Assembly: GCA_905182185.1 (NCBI GenBank)
Contig: CAJJAP010000008.1
Coordinates: forward strand, 1-64,000
Length of the DNA: 64,000 nt
Origin: an uncultured Candidatus Poseidoniales archaeon
GTDB taxonomy: Archaea > Thermoplasmatota > Poseidoniia > Poseidoniales > Poseidoniaceae
Reading direction: 5' to 3'
Positions 45,389-53,181 of this stretch are shown piece by piece. The notes under the pieces were generated by a model, which worked only from the letters and a program-made list of their open reading frames with translations, was not told where the DNA came from and made no database searches. Made by a program: the position numbers and the translations under genes. Numbering within the stretch: the stretch's first letter is position 1; each line of letters begins with the position of its first letter.

Positions 45389-45961
45389 ATGAAAAACGAA
45401 ATAAACGAAAATAACGATGAGCTCGCCGCTATCGGAATTGGTGCAATGATTGTATTCATCGCATTGATTTTGGTGGCCGCGGTAGCAGCGGCTGTAATTA
45501 TACAGACTGCTGAAAAATTGCAACAGAATGCCCAAGCAGCAGGCGATGACACCCAAGAACAGATGTCTACGAAAGTGACACTGATTTCTACGGTAGTTGA
45601 AAACATGGGAGTGGGAACTGAATCACTTTTCTCCACCTTCGAGTTAGCAGCTGGTTCACAACCAATTTTAGGTAGTGACATCGGTTTCACTGTTATCTGC
45701 CCTGCAGTCGCTCCTGCTACTACAGCATCATTTGCTGATGGCTCCTTTTTGGGCGCTACAATCCATACTGGAAACGGTGCTGGTGCTGCTGCAATTACAC
45801 TGAACCCAGGAACGACATATGTCGTTTCAATCAGTGTAACCAATTGTCCTCCTACTACAAACACAGACAATGCCATGGTCATCTCGGTGACAGGTGGAGG
45901 AAACACATACGAATCTTTACAATACGGTAGTTCTCCTGCTGTAGGGGACGTAGTAGTTTGA
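45389..45961 (+). CDS. arlB: Archaellin 1 (archaeal flagellin)
   Basis: Filament subunit, 190 residues. The class III signal is followed by the conserved hydrophobic spine helix AAIGIGAMIVFIALILVAAVAAAVIIQTAEKLQQNAQ. Cleavage is expected in ELA-AIGIG. The leader MKNEINENNDELA is acidic and lacks the usual Lys/Arg before the site. The C-terminal beta domain contains two Cys (ICPAVAPA, TNCPPTT) and several Asn-X-Thr type positions. GGTGA lies five bases before ATG 45389. Its N-terminal 60 residues are nearly identical in protein to archaellin 2. Confidence 0.92.
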   Translation: MKNEINENNDELAAIGIGAMIVFIALILVAAVAAAVIIQTAEKLQQNAQAAGDDTQEQMSTKVTLISTVVENMGVGTESLFSTFELAAGSQPILGSDIGFTVICPAVAPATTASFADGSFLGATIHTGNGAGAAAITLNPGTTYVVSISVTNCPPTTNTDNAMVISVTGGGNTYESLQYGSSPAVGDVVV

Positions 45962-45971
45962 GGTGATTATC

Positions 45972-46556
45972 ATGCAAATAAATAACGAAAACAATGAAAA
46001 CAACGACAACGTAGCAGCAATCGGTATCGGCGCAATGATCGTCTTTATCGCACTTATTCTTGTAGCAGCAGTCGCTTCAGCGGTAATAATTCAAACCGCT
46101 GAAAAGCTACAGCAGAACGCTCAAGCAACTGGCGATGACACCACGGACGAAATGTCTGGGAAAGTCACAATTATGAATGTCTTCGTCGATTCGACTGACA
46201 ATTACATGGTTTACTTCCGTCTTTCCGCTGGTTCTGATGCTACAATAGACACTGACATGCTATGGCAAGTTTCCTGTGACGATGGAGCGGGTGCTATGCA
46301 ATATATCGCAGGCGACTTCAATGATGGAACTATTACACGTCTCGACGGTGCTGCTCTAGCAACGGCCAACACTGCAGCAGCGGGCGTTGGCTACCGAATA
46401 GATATCGATGCAGTAACCCTAACCGATGACTGTGGCCCTAGTTCAGCGTTCACCAGTGGTGTTAAATCAACTTTGTATATTCACGTAGTAGGTGGAGGAA
46501 CAACCTACGATGTTCTCAAAGTTAACGATGCAACTATTGGCGCTGTGGTAGTCTGA
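45972..46556 (+). CDS. arlB: Archaellin 2
   Basis: 194 residues from ATG 45972, which has AGGTGATT four bases upstream. The leader MQINNENNENNDNVA is followed by AIGIGAMIVFIALILVAAVASAVIIQTAEKLQQNAQ. The outer domain differs from archaellin 1 but ends in a similar GGGTTYDVLK...VVV. Two Cys (VSCDDGAG, DDCGPSS) could form a disulfide. Only ten bases separate it from the upstream archaellin stop. Likely one is the major and one a minor subunit, which cannot be told from sequence. Confidence 0.92.
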   Translation: MQINNENNENNDNVAAIGIGAMIVFIALILVAAVASAVIIQTAEKLQQNAQATGDDTTDEMSGKVTIMNVFVDSTDNYMVYFRLSAGSDATIDTDMLWQVSCDDGAGAMQYIAGDFNDGTITRLDGAALATANTAAAGVGYRIDIDAVTLTDDCGPSSAFTSGVKSTLYIHVVGGGTTYDVLKVNDATIGAVVV

Positions 46557-46564
46557 TTTTATCT

Positions 46565-46598
46565 GAGTCCACTGAATGTGCTTCGGCACTAAGGACTC
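46565..46598 (+). promoter_or_regulatory. Two-stem RNA hairpin between the archaellins and the motor genes
   Basis: GAGTCC (46565-46570) pairs with GGACTC (46593-46598). Inside lies a second stem GTGC-TTCG-GCAC (46578-46589) with the very stable UUCG tetraloop. The Shine-Dalgarno GGGGAGGA of the next gene follows immediately. A structure here could partly stop or protect transcripts, giving many archaellin mRNAs and fewer motor mRNAs. Confidence 0.6.
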
Positions 46599-46613
46599 GG
46601 GGAGGAATTATAC

Positions 46614-47456
46614 ATGGCATGGCCATTTAGTGGCGGAGCTGGAGATACCCAGGATGCAGACGCTTTATTGAGTGAAGAACGCTTGAAGATAATGGCAAAT
46701 GTTGCCATTGAACAAGTCCCCCTCCCAGAAGAGGGTGAACTCAGTGAAGAAGATGCTTGGACAATTTCCCCTGGACCAACCCAAGCCCGCCTCAACAGTA
46801 TCGGAAGCGTACCGAGTGTGGCAGCAAGCCTCGCTCCTGCCCAACCAGTGAATGTGAGTGCACAAGTTGACACTTCTAGTTTGGAACGTCTAATCAGTTC
46901 ACGTCTCGACATGGTCGAAGATGTGCTCAGATTGGTTGAACACAAATTGGATGAAACATCAACTAATCATGATGGATCACAATCCGAAGGAACATCGGAA
47001 GATGTGTCTATGGATGAAGATTCAAACAGTGGAGATGTAATCATCACCTCATCAGGAGAAGTCATTACCACTACTGGTATTGACAGAATGATGGATGAAG
47101 ATAATGCTCCGTTAGTTGAATTGTATGAAGCACAGGCACTCAAAGCAAATCCGTTCCTTGTCGCGCCATCTGATGGTCTCGGCGGGGGTACAAACCAAAT
47201 CGGAGCCCCGACGATATCGGCTCTGCTTCTAGACAACATGTCTGGAATGGCAGCGGTCAGTTTCTCTCAGAAGGCTATCGATTCAGGAATGTTAACAGCG
47301 GATGAAGGAGAAACGGTAATGGCAATTGTACAATTGGCAGCACCGGGAGAATCTGAAGCAGCACTTGAAGACCATCTTGGTAACAAAGAGCTTCTAACAC
47401 TCTCTGCCTTAGTCGAATCTTGGCGTAGTTCAGTTGGATTACGAGGTGAATTGTGA
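46614..47456 (+). CDS. Cytosolic protein in the archaellum operon, possible ArlC/D/E counterpart
   Basis: 280 residues, no signal peptide. Acidic N-terminus, a short coiled-coil around 85-115 (SLERLISSRLDMVEDVLRLVEHKL), a Ser/Asp/Glu-rich linker, and a C-terminal helical domain (ISALLLDNMSGMAAVSFSQKAIDSGMLTADEGETVMAIVQLA). In other euryarchaea the genes between archaellins and arlF encode ArlC, ArlD and ArlE, the cytosolic switch proteins that contact the motor and CheF. The position and the coiled-coil plus C-terminal helices fit, but I see no convincing ArlD/E motif, so this is a positional guess. Confidence 0.6.
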   Translation: MAWPFSGGAGDTQDADALLSEERLKIMANVAIEQVPLPEEGELSEEDAWTISPGPTQARLNSIGSVPSVAASLAPAQPVNVSAQVDTSSLERLISSRLDMVEDVLRLVEHKLDETSTNHDGSQSEGTSEDVSMDEDSNSGDVIITSSGEVITTTGIDRMMDEDNAPLVELYEAQALKANPFLVAPSDGLGGGTNQIGAPTISALLLDNMSGMAAVSFSQKAIDSGMLTADEGETVMAIVQLAAPGESEAALEDHLGNKELLTLSALVESWRSSVGLRGEL

Positions 47457-47457
47457 A

Positions 47458-48099
47458 ATGGGTGCTTCGGTTGGAATCGGAGGTTTGATTATTGGCATGA
47501 CCATGATGGTCGTGTTCTCTATGGTAGTGGCATCATTTGATGCAAAAGTTGACTCTTCACTACAATCAATCGATTCTGCCAATGAAGCATTACCCGTTTA
47601 CACCATCGACGATGCCACCCTATGGGAAGGCGCAGTCGTCGATGTTCAGATCGGCAGTGCAGGAAGCGGATACGTCAATGGTGTTCTTGTCTCTTCGACA
47701 GGTAATGGTGGCTTCACAGGCACCTTTACTGTTGACGGTAGTGGTGCGATAATTAGCGTGGCAATCACCAGCCATGGCAATTACTCGTCCGCACCAGCTA
47801 TCGTTGTTCAAGGACAGACTCCGACATCATCCGCAACCTTCACTGCAACGCTCGGAAATTTCATCCACGCTAATGTCACTAATACTGGTTCATACATAAC
47901 CCCACTAAGAGAAATTTGGCTATTTTCAGATGGCGACAATCCAACCAATCTTGGAAGCATATACACATCTGGAAGTTCTAATCCATATTGGTATTCAGGT
48001 GAAACACTCCATCTCCAGTGGGCAGAAAGTGGTACATTACCAGTTTCTAGAATTGCGATTACAGCCAAAGGTGTCAACATGGCATCAACACTTGCATGA
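47458..48099 (+). CDS. arlF: Archaellum stator protein ArlF with an inserted beta-repeat segment
   Basis: 213 residues from ATG 47458; GAGGTGA is eight bases upstream. N-terminal membrane helix (GASVGIGGLIIGMTMMVVFSMVV), then the pseudo-periplasmic beta-sandwich ending in the ArlF-type IHANVTNTGSYITPLREIWLFSD...YWYSGETLHL. Between the helix and this domain, residues about 60-132 form an extra segment with GSGYVNG / GNYSSAPAIVV units, like the GSGYxxAP repeats of tail-fibre-type beta structures. Usual ArlF is about 130-150 residues. ArlF and ArlG hold the motor against the S-layer outside the membrane. Assigned from gene order, topology and the C-terminal domain. Confidence 0.8.
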   Translation: MGASVGIGGLIIGMTMMVVFSMVVASFDAKVDSSLQSIDSANEALPVYTIDDATLWEGAVVDVQIGSAGSGYVNGVLVSSTGNGGFTGTFTVDGSGAIISVAITSHGNYSSAPAIVVQGQTPTSSATFTATLGNFIHANVTNTGSYITPLREIWLFSDGDNPTNLGSIYTSGSSNPYWYSGETLHLQWAESGTLPVSRIAITAKGVNMASTLA

Positions 48100-48108
48100 G
48101 GTGAATCT

Positions 48109-48603
48109 ATGGCAGATGGAGGTGCATCAACATTCATTTTGCTGGTTACAGCATTATTAGTGTCTAGTTCTGTTTCGATAGTTCTAATCAATCAATGGGG
48201 GGATATGTCTAGCGCGATTGAAGATGACCGTAGAGGCAAAGAAGCCGATACAAAAACTTCAGTTTCCTTTGCAGGTGATGCAATGGAAGTTGAATATGAT
48301 GACTCGGTGTCCCCTCATCAGATGACTTTTTATCTTCAAAATACTGGGCAATATGTCCTTGACGAAAGTACTCTTGTAGTGATTGTTGATGGAGCCTCGG
48401 TAACATCAAGTATAACAGCAACAATCGTGCCAACTGGTACAGTTTGGAACGATGTTAAGTTATTAAAAGTGGAGGTTTCTTCTAATTCCTGGGCATATCA
48501 AAATAACGATGGAGTGAGCCTTTCGGTAGTAGTTTCTTCAGATGCTACTTCCGGCTTTCGCGGAACAGATTCACTAACTATGGAGGTGAGATTAGATGTC
48601 TGA
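48109..48603 (+). CDS. arlG: Archaellum stator protein ArlG
   Basis: 164 residues with one N-terminal membrane helix (STFILLVTALLVSSSVSIVLI) and an outer beta-sandwich (MTFYLQNTGQYVLDESTLVVIVDG) typical of ArlG. ATG 48109 has GAGGTGA four bases upstream, overlapping the stop of arlF. Its 3' end overlaps arlH by eight bases, so stoichiometry with ArlF and ArlH is likely kept by coupling. Confidence 0.85.
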   Translation: MADGGASTFILLVTALLVSSSVSIVLINQWGDMSSAIEDDRRGKEADTKTSVSFAGDAMEVEYDDSVSPHQMTFYLQNTGQYVLDESTLVVIVDGASVTSSITATIVPTGTVWNDVKLLKVEVSSNSWAYQNNDGVSLSVVVSSDATSGFRGTDSLTMEVRLDV

Positions 48604-49339
48604 TGGAATAGATACAGATGATCCAATGTTTGCAGCACATAAACCGGTTGAAGATGGATTCCCATTCGTTTTAGAAACCGATTCACTCGCAGATTCAATG
48701 GGGTCGAGATTACCAAATCGTTCATTGTATATTGTTCAAGGTGATGTCGGTTCTGGAAAATCTTTGATGGGTCAAAGATTATCTTTTGGGCTTGCAGAAA
48801 ACGATGTCAAAGTATTGGTCATCACAACAGAATTAACCACGCGAGGATGGATTGAGCAAATGGAATCTATCGGCTATGGTGTCACAGAATTCATTCGCAC
48901 AGGACAATTGATGGTTTTCAGTCGCTTTGGAACAATCGCTGAAGCACTTCCAAATATTGGTATCCAACAAGTACTCGAAAGTGAAGCAGTTTCTAAAGCA
49001 GATATTGTTATTATTGATTCTGCAAGTTCTCTAATGCCAGATGATCTGGATGAAAACGGTAGATTCAAAATGATGCAAAACCTCCGCAGAATTACCAGTG
49101 AAGGACGTTCAATAATGCTCTGTGTTGATGAGAATGAAATGGATTCTAAACTATTACATACGCTTAGAGCATCATCCGAAGTAGTCTTGGATATGAGAAC
49201 TGCAATGATCGGTGGAGATATCAAGCGCAATATCGTTGTAACAAGATACCTTCGGGCAGCAGGACCAGTCCAATCTTCGATCGGCTGGAGAGTTGAACCT
49301 TCTATGGGATTCATCGTAGATATTACAGCAGTAAGTTGA
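48596..49339 (+). CDS. arlH: Archaellum motor ATP-binding protein ArlH
   Basis: KaiC/RecA-like fold, 247 residues. Walker A IVQGDVGSGKSLMGQ (47-61); Walker B ADIVIIDSASSLM. As in other ArlH proteins it likely binds ATP and regulates the ArlI hexamer at the base of the motor. Start overlaps arlG; arlI follows after 13 bases. Confidence 0.93.
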   Translation: MSDGIDTDDPMFAAHKPVEDGFPFVLETDSLADSMGSRLPNRSLYIVQGDVGSGKSLMGQRLSFGLAENDVKVLVITTELTTRGWIEQMESIGYGVTEFIRTGQLMVFSRFGTIAEALPNIGIQQVLESEAVSKADIVIIDSASSLMPDDLDENGRFKMMQNLRRITSEGRSIMLCVDENEMDSKLLHTLRASSEVVLDMRTAMIGGDIKRNIVVTRYLRAAGPVQSSIGWRVEPSMGFIVDITAVS

Positions 49340-49352
49340 TGGAGGGATTAGT

Positions 49353-51074
49353 ATGGATGATGATGCAAAATTTGCTAAAGGAGATTTAGCCAGTGTAATG
49401 GCAGCACATCCCCACATAGCAGATTGGGTTCGAGATTTTGAAGCACAACATGGGTCTAGGCCAATTTACTATGGTGAGTTGGATAGAGGTGCTAAAAAAG
49501 AGCGCCCTTACAATTTAATTTACATTACCAAAGAACCAATTTTTGTACACATGTACGAGCCTCCGGCAGATGATGAACAAGGCGGTGGCGAAATCTTGTG
49601 GTTTGGACTAGAGCCACAATTGACCGATTCTGAAGAATATATTCGAAGAGAATTGATTGAAACGTTATTACAAGAAGCACCAACAGCACCAGCATTTACT
49701 ACTGACACTGAGTTTGAAAATATCCTTGGTCAAATGATAGAGCGATATACAGTACTCGATACTGAATTAAGTGGCACCGTTCGCCGTCAAGGAAAGTTGT
49801 GGCAACTTATTGGCCTGGATGACCGCAGATTAACTGTCACACTGAATCAACGGGAACGACTACGCTATGTCGTAATCCGCGATTTAATTAGAAATGGTCC
49901 GCTTGAACCGCTTCTTTCAGATGAGATGCTGGAAGATATTCACTCAGTTGGACTAAAACATATTCACATGGACCACAAAATCTTCGGTATGGTCACTTCC
50001 AATATTAGATTCCGTGACCGAGATTTATTGTCGCGATTCTTGAGAGCGATGTCGGAGCGTATTGGTCGGCCAGTTTCCGATAACAAACCAATTATCGACG
50101 GGGCACTTCTTGATGGGTCTCGTATCAATATCATTTTCTCAGACGATGTCTCGATGCTCGGGCCATCTTTCACAATTCGTAAGTTCGCGGAAGAAACGAT
50201 ATCTATCACACAATTAATCCAATGGGGAACGATTTCATCACAAGTTGCCGCATACATTTGGATTTGTTTAGAATATGGTATGTCGGTTCTAGTATCTGGA
50301 GAAACAGCATCTGGAAAGACTACAACTCTCAATGCGATTCTTCCATTTATCGATCACAATGTCAAGATTTACTCGGCTGAAGATACTCCTGAAGTAAAAG
50401 TTCGCCATAAATTATGGCAACGCCTTGTCACTCGTTCTTCCAAAAATGAGGAATCAAGAGTTGAAATGTTCGATTTGCTAAAGGCTGCACTAAGAAGTCG
50501 TCCAAGATACATTATCATTGGTGAAATTCGTGGTGTTGAAGGAGCTACCGCATTCCAAGCCATGCAGACTGGTCACCCAGTTATTGCAACTTTCCACGCA
50601 TCGAGTATCGTAAAAATGATTCAGAGATTTACAGGTGACCCTATCAATGTTCCAATGAGGTTCTTTGACAACTTGAACTTCGCGATTTTCCAAGAAGTGG
50701 TTGAAGACCCTAATGGTGGTGGTATTGCAAGAAGAGTAACTGGTATTGACGAAGTAATTGGTTACAATAAGCACAGTGATGGTGTCTTAACGCGTGGTAT
50801 GTTCGAATGGGACCCTATCAAAGATAAGCACTATTTCCGTGGTATGTTCCAGTCACACTTACTTGAAAATAAGATTGCGGCAGTAGCTGGATTCTCAAAT
50901 AAGCGTGATATCTATGATGAGATGCTAAAACGAGCAGCAACACTTCAGAAAATGGTAGACAGAGATTTAACACATTATGATGACGTCTTTGATTTACTCG
51001 GAATATACTACAATACAGGGTGGGATAATTTCAGTAGAGCGGTAGATACGTGGGTTGGGGTCAACCACAAGTGA
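49353..51074 (+). CDS. arlI: Archaellum assembly and rotation ATPase ArlI
   Basis: Type II/IV secretion superfamily ATPase, 573 residues. Walker A VSGETASGKTTTLNAI (about 313-328), Asp box, His box (GHPVIATFHASS), and Walker B with RPRYIIIGEIRG (about 380-391). It powers both filament assembly and rotation. GGAGGGATT precedes ATG 49353. It is followed after 12 bases by arlJ. Confidence 0.95.
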   Translation: MDDDAKFAKGDLASVMAAHPHIADWVRDFEAQHGSRPIYYGELDRGAKKERPYNLIYITKEPIFVHMYEPPADDEQGGGEILWFGLEPQLTDSEEYIRRELIETLLQEAPTAPAFTTDTEFENILGQMIERYTVLDTELSGTVRRQGKLWQLIGLDDRRLTVTLNQRERLRYVVIRDLIRNGPLEPLLSDEMLEDIHSVGLKHIHMDHKIFGMVTSNIRFRDRDLLSRFLRAMSERIGRPVSDNKPIIDGALLDGSRINIIFSDDVSMLGPSFTIRKFAEETISITQLIQWGTISSQVAAYIWICLEYGMSVLVSGETASGKTTTLNAILPFIDHNVKIYSAEDTPEVKVRHKLWQRLVTRSSKNEESRVEMFDLLKAALRSRPRYIIIGEIRGVEGATAFQAMQTGHPVIATFHASSIVKMIQRFTGDPINVPMRFFDNLNFAIFQEVVEDPNGGGIARRVTGIDEVIGYNKHSDGVLTRGMFEWDPIKDKHYFRGMFQSHLLENKIAAVAGFSNKRDIYDEMLKRAATLQKMVDRDLTHYDDVFDLLGIYYNTGWDNFSRAVDTWVGVNHK

Positions 51075-51086
51075 GGAGGAGATGAA

Positions 51087-52262
51087 ATGGAGCGTCTGCC
51101 ACTATGGCAAATTGCGTTGCGTCGCATCGACATGCCGGTTCAAAAATATATTGCCATCTTTATTGGTGGATCCTTTTTAGCCGGTTTAATAGTTACAATC
51201 GCATTAATCTCCTTGACTGGAGGATTTGCTGAGGGCGCACTATTCGCTGGTTTTGCTGGTGTATTACTTTTGATATTTCTACCTCTATTGGTTGCGTTTT
51301 CAGCGGCAATATTCCCCATATTGGAAGTACAACGCTCTGCCACATTAATTGAAAGAGAGATGCATATGTTCATCACTAGAATGGGGATTCTCTCTCTTGG
51401 TGAAGTCGGTGCATCTACAATATTCGATATTCTAAAGCAAATGAGCGATTATGGTGAGTTGGCTAAGGAAGTAAAAAGAATTGAGGTTTTGGTAGATAAA
51501 TGGCATACTTCCTTGCCCGAAGCATCAAGAATTGTTGCTCAGCAATCACCTTCCCCGTTGTGGGCAGACTTCCTCGCGAGGATGGCGTTTTCAATTGAAG
51601 CAGGTCAACCAATAGATGCATTTATGCGTTCAGAGCAAGAAACCGTTTCAGAGCAATATTCAACATTATATGATACAAGGTTAGAATCGGTTGATATCAT
51701 GAAAGAGATCTACGTGTCATTGGTTTCTGCTGGATTATTCGGATTGATCATCGCCGGAATACATTTGGTATTATTTGGAATTGGAAGTTCTAATGAAACA
51801 CCGATTGAAGTGGCTGCAAGAATTAGGTTCTTGCTGCTGGCATCATTACTATTCATGTTTGTACAAATCGGTGCAGTATTTGCCTTTAGGGCGACGATTC
51901 CAAAGGATAGTACCATCGCAAGAGATGAACTAGAGACACCATTTAGACTGAATACCACCAGGACTTTATTGATGGCTCTAAGCATTACTATCATCTTGTT
52001 AATAATTACAGCGTCATCAGTTGTTTATGCATGGGATGGAATCTCTCAAGAATGGGATAAATACGGATTATTGCTGATTGCATTGCCACTCAGTCCAATG
52101 CTTATTCCGGCATTCTTAGTCGGCAGAGAAGAAAAGGATATTCTTCGCAGAGATGAAACTTACCCCGATTTTATTCGTGCATTAGGGGGACTGCTCAGGC
52201 ACGAAGTGCAGAACCTAGTGCTACGATCAAGGCACTTAGGGGAATTGATTTTGGTGCTTTAG
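51087..52262 (+). CDS. arlJ: Archaellum platform protein ArlJ, N-terminal part (frameshifted)
   Basis: Polytopic T2SF-type membrane platform. The first membrane helices (YIAIFIGGSFLAGLIVTIALI, LFAGFAGVLLLIFLPLLVAF) and the cytoplasmic basic domain (ERLEEM-like region SLGEVGASTIFDILKQM, MRSEQETVSEQYSTLYDTRL) match the family, followed by further helices. The frame is sound up to FIRALGG at about 52190 and then runs out of frame to a stop at 52262. GGAGGAG before ATG 51087 is a strong Shine-Dalgarno. Confidence 0.9.
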   Translation: MERLPLWQIALRRIDMPVQKYIAIFIGGSFLAGLIVTIALISLTGGFAEGALFAGFAGVLLLIFLPLLVAFSAAIFPILEVQRSATLIEREMHMFITRMGILSLGEVGASTIFDILKQMSDYGELAKEVKRIEVLVDKWHTSLPEASRIVAQQSPSPLWADFLARMAFSIEAGQPIDAFMRSEQETVSEQYSTLYDTRLESVDIMKEIYVSLVSAGLFGLIIAGIHLVLFGIGSSNETPIEVAARIRFLLLASLLFMFVQIGAVFAFRATIPKDSTIARDELETPFRLNTTRTLLMALSITIILLIITASSVVYAWDGISQEWDKYGLLLIALPLSPMLIPAFLVGREEKDILRRDETYPDFIRALGGLLRHEVQNLVLRSRHLGELILVL

Positions 52263-52888
52263 ATAAATCCATAGACCGTTTGGAGAGGAGATTATCCACA
52301 AGAATCGATTCTGATAGAGCCTGGGATTATTTTAACGCAGACACAAATTCAGCAGTAATTTCTCGCTATACTAGAATATATATCGAAGGTGCACAATCTT
52401 CAGGACAACCTGCTGCTACAGCGGACTTAGTCTCACGCTCTGTTGGTAATTTACTTTCACTTCGTCACCGTAGAGCACTTTCTGCAGATACTATGGCAGG
52501 GGTTTCATTGGGTCTACTAATTGCCAGTGTAACCTCCCTCAATGTTACAATTACTATCGTACTGAAATTAGGTGAAGCAATAGCGGGAGTTGCTACTGGA
52601 TTTACCGATACAGATGTAGGTGCATTGGCAGAGTTCGGTGCAGGAGTTGCGTTGCCAGTAATGGAGGATGCAAGTTCAGTTGAAGACAATATTAAGATCT
52701 TCAAATTAATCGTATCGATACTGATATTGGGGCAAATCGCAGCAGTATCAATTATCGCTACCAGATTGAGAGGGGGCGGAAAGATTAGTGCACTCGGTCA
52801 AATTATCAAATTGATTTGGGTTGCAGGAATTACTTCATTATTTACAGCTATAGTTCTCGATGGAGCAAGTTCAATGTTCGGGATTTGA
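52192..52888 (+). CDS. arlJ: Archaellum platform protein ArlJ, C-terminal part (frameshifted)
   Basis: If the run of five G near 52186-52190 is read as six, FIRALGG continues as TAQARSAEPSATIKALRGID, FGALDKSIDRLERRLSTRID, then RAWDYFNADTNS and the last membrane helices (MAGVSLGLLIASVTSLNVTI, IVSILILGQIAAVSIIATRL, WVAGITSLFTAIVLDGAS). This restores a complete ArlJ of about 600 residues. An ATG-like start in this frame at 52280 is internal. It ends at a TGA that leads straight into a hairpin. Confidence 0.88.
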
Positions 52889-52911
52889 CGCTTTAGTTAA
52901 ACTCTAAAGCG
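52889..52911 (+). terminator. Hairpin at the end of the archaellum operon
   Basis: Perfect 8-bp inverted repeat CGCTTTAG / CTAAAGCG with a 7-base loop begins on the base after the arlJ stop codon. No long T-run follows, so it is not a bacterial-type terminator. It is more likely a 3' end that marks or protects the operon mRNA. Confidence 0.6.
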
Positions 52912-52946
52912 TTGGGTTCATTGCATTGAAACCTTTGCCATAACAC

Positions 52947-53153
52947 ATGCGTATGTTGCGTACACTCATCCTAGGTGCGGCAATGGTGCTGCCGGGTCTC
53001 TTTTTAGCCTACTTGGTATGGATGCTGGCAGGTAATCCTGCCACCGAGCCGCTCGAGTCTCTCATCTGCAATGGAATCCCTCTAACCTCAATCGGGCTGG
53101 GGTTATTCTTCGGTTGGAAGAGCGGAGAAGAATACTCTGTAAAATTAGAGTAA
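52947..53153 (+). CDS. Small membrane protein, two helices
   Basis: 68 residues (or 66 from the second ATG at 52953). Two hydrophobic segments (LILGAAMVLPGLFLAYLVWMLAG; GIPLTSIGLGLFFGWKSG) joined by a short polar loop (NPATEPLESLICN). The first base is only 35 bases past the arlJ hairpin, on the same strand. Unknown function; both the size and an intact frame argue that it is a real gene. Confidence 0.55.
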   Translation: MRMLRTLILGAAMVLPGLFLAYLVWMLAGNPATEPLESLICNGIPLTSIGLGLFFGWKSGEEYSVKLE

Positions 53154-53181
53154 TCAGCGCAATGGAGTAGTTAGGGTAAAA

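Noticed and set aside
52180-52280. Programmed ribosomal frameshift in arlJ
   Set aside because: No slippery heptamer with a downstream stem is visible, and the many other indels in the window make a sequence error more likely.
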